Assembly (NCBI GenBank): GCA_902775285.1
Contig: CACYLI010000002.1
Span: 1 to 64,000, forward strand
Source: an uncultured Erysipelotrichaceae bacterium
GTDB taxonomy: Bacteria > Bacillota_I > Bacilli_A > RF39 > UBA660
Direction of reading: 5' to 3'
Length of the DNA stretch: 64,000 bases
This document shows positions 63,960 to 64,000 of the stretch, one piece after another. The notes beneath the pieces were generated by a model that made no database searches, was not told the DNA's origin, and saw only the letters and a list, made by a program, of their open reading frames with translations. The position numbers and the translations under genes are program-made. Position 1 is the first letter of the stretch, and every line of letters begins with the position of its first letter.

Positions 63960-64000
63960 TGGCGTCCCCGATTGGAATCGAACCAACGACCTGTCGCTTA
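63960..64000 (-). tRNA. 3' part of a tRNA gene (Arg or Asn type), cut by the window edge
   Basis: On the minus strand the sequence gives the end of an anticodon loop (TAA), a 3' anticodon stem GCGAC, variable loop AGGTC, T arm GTTGG-TTCGATT-CCAAT, acceptor strand CGGGGAC, discriminator G and an encoded CCA at the end. The anticodon's last base is U, so it reads an A-starting codon. Discriminator G with this anticodon base fits Arg (UCU/CCU) or Asn (GUU). Confidence 0.88.

Noticed and set aside
1-64000. CRISPR array or prophage
   Set aside because: No regularly spaced identical direct repeats and no phage structural or lysis genes are present. The phage-like segment is confined to one part of the giant protein.

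Overview
The window reads as chromosome of an AT-rich, Gram-positive, low-GC bacterium of the Bacilli/Erysipelotrichia type, possibly an uncultured gut lineage such as RF39 (inference). Directly visible support is: the Firmicutes order rplJ-rplL-methyltransferase-rpoB-rpoC, a T-box leucyl-tRNA synthetase leader, CdaA/CdaR, an RNase J, RecD2, a ThiI/cysteine desulfurase pair, SpoVS and a CotD-like coat protein. TGG codes Trp and TGA serves as a stop, so the standard bacterial code applies. Every gene I can support lies on the minus strand, so transcription runs from high to low coordinates and gene packing is very tight (ATGA and TAATG overlaps; terminator hairpins that contain stop codons).

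Region 1 (1-9600) is housekeeping: phosphatidylethanolamine synthesis (pssA-psd), a T-box operon with a small membrane protein and leuS, sulfur transfer to tRNA (cysteine desulfurase-thiI), an RNase J2-like protein, rpoZ and trmL.

Region 2 (9624-39600) is a roughly 30 kb type VII secretion (T7SSb-like) island and the most interesting part. From upstream to downstream it has EsaB/YukD-like, EssC ATPase, a double WXG100-like protein, an alpha/beta hydrolase, two small proteins, a single 18.5 kb gene for a protein of about 6174 residues, then seven small genes including a second copy of the hydrolase, two paralogues of an unknown family and DUF4176. The giant protein has an N-terminal zinc ribbon, about seven repeats of roughly 190 residues, a Gly/Ala-rich hydrophobic segment, a long coiled coil, two papain-like Cys/His modules flanking a transglutaminase-like module, and an unknown C-terminus. 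The usual membrane partners EssA, EssB and EsaA are not in the window.

Region 3 (39600-45870) has VanZ-like, Nudix and CotD-like genes, a three-gene unit of VWA lipoprotein, XpaC-like membrane protein and solute-binding protein, then ffh.

Region 4 (45900-64000) has rpoC, rpoB, an RsmC-like methyltransferase, rplL and rplJ behind an L10 attenuator leader, cdaR/cdaA, an unknown pentapeptide-like protein, spoVS, two membrane proteins, an unannotated 40-residue ORF that seems to start at ATT, recD2, a degenerate Fic-like protein, and the 3' part of a tRNA gene at the window edge. RpoB carries Asp where rifampicin-sensitive enzymes have His526 (E. coli numbering).
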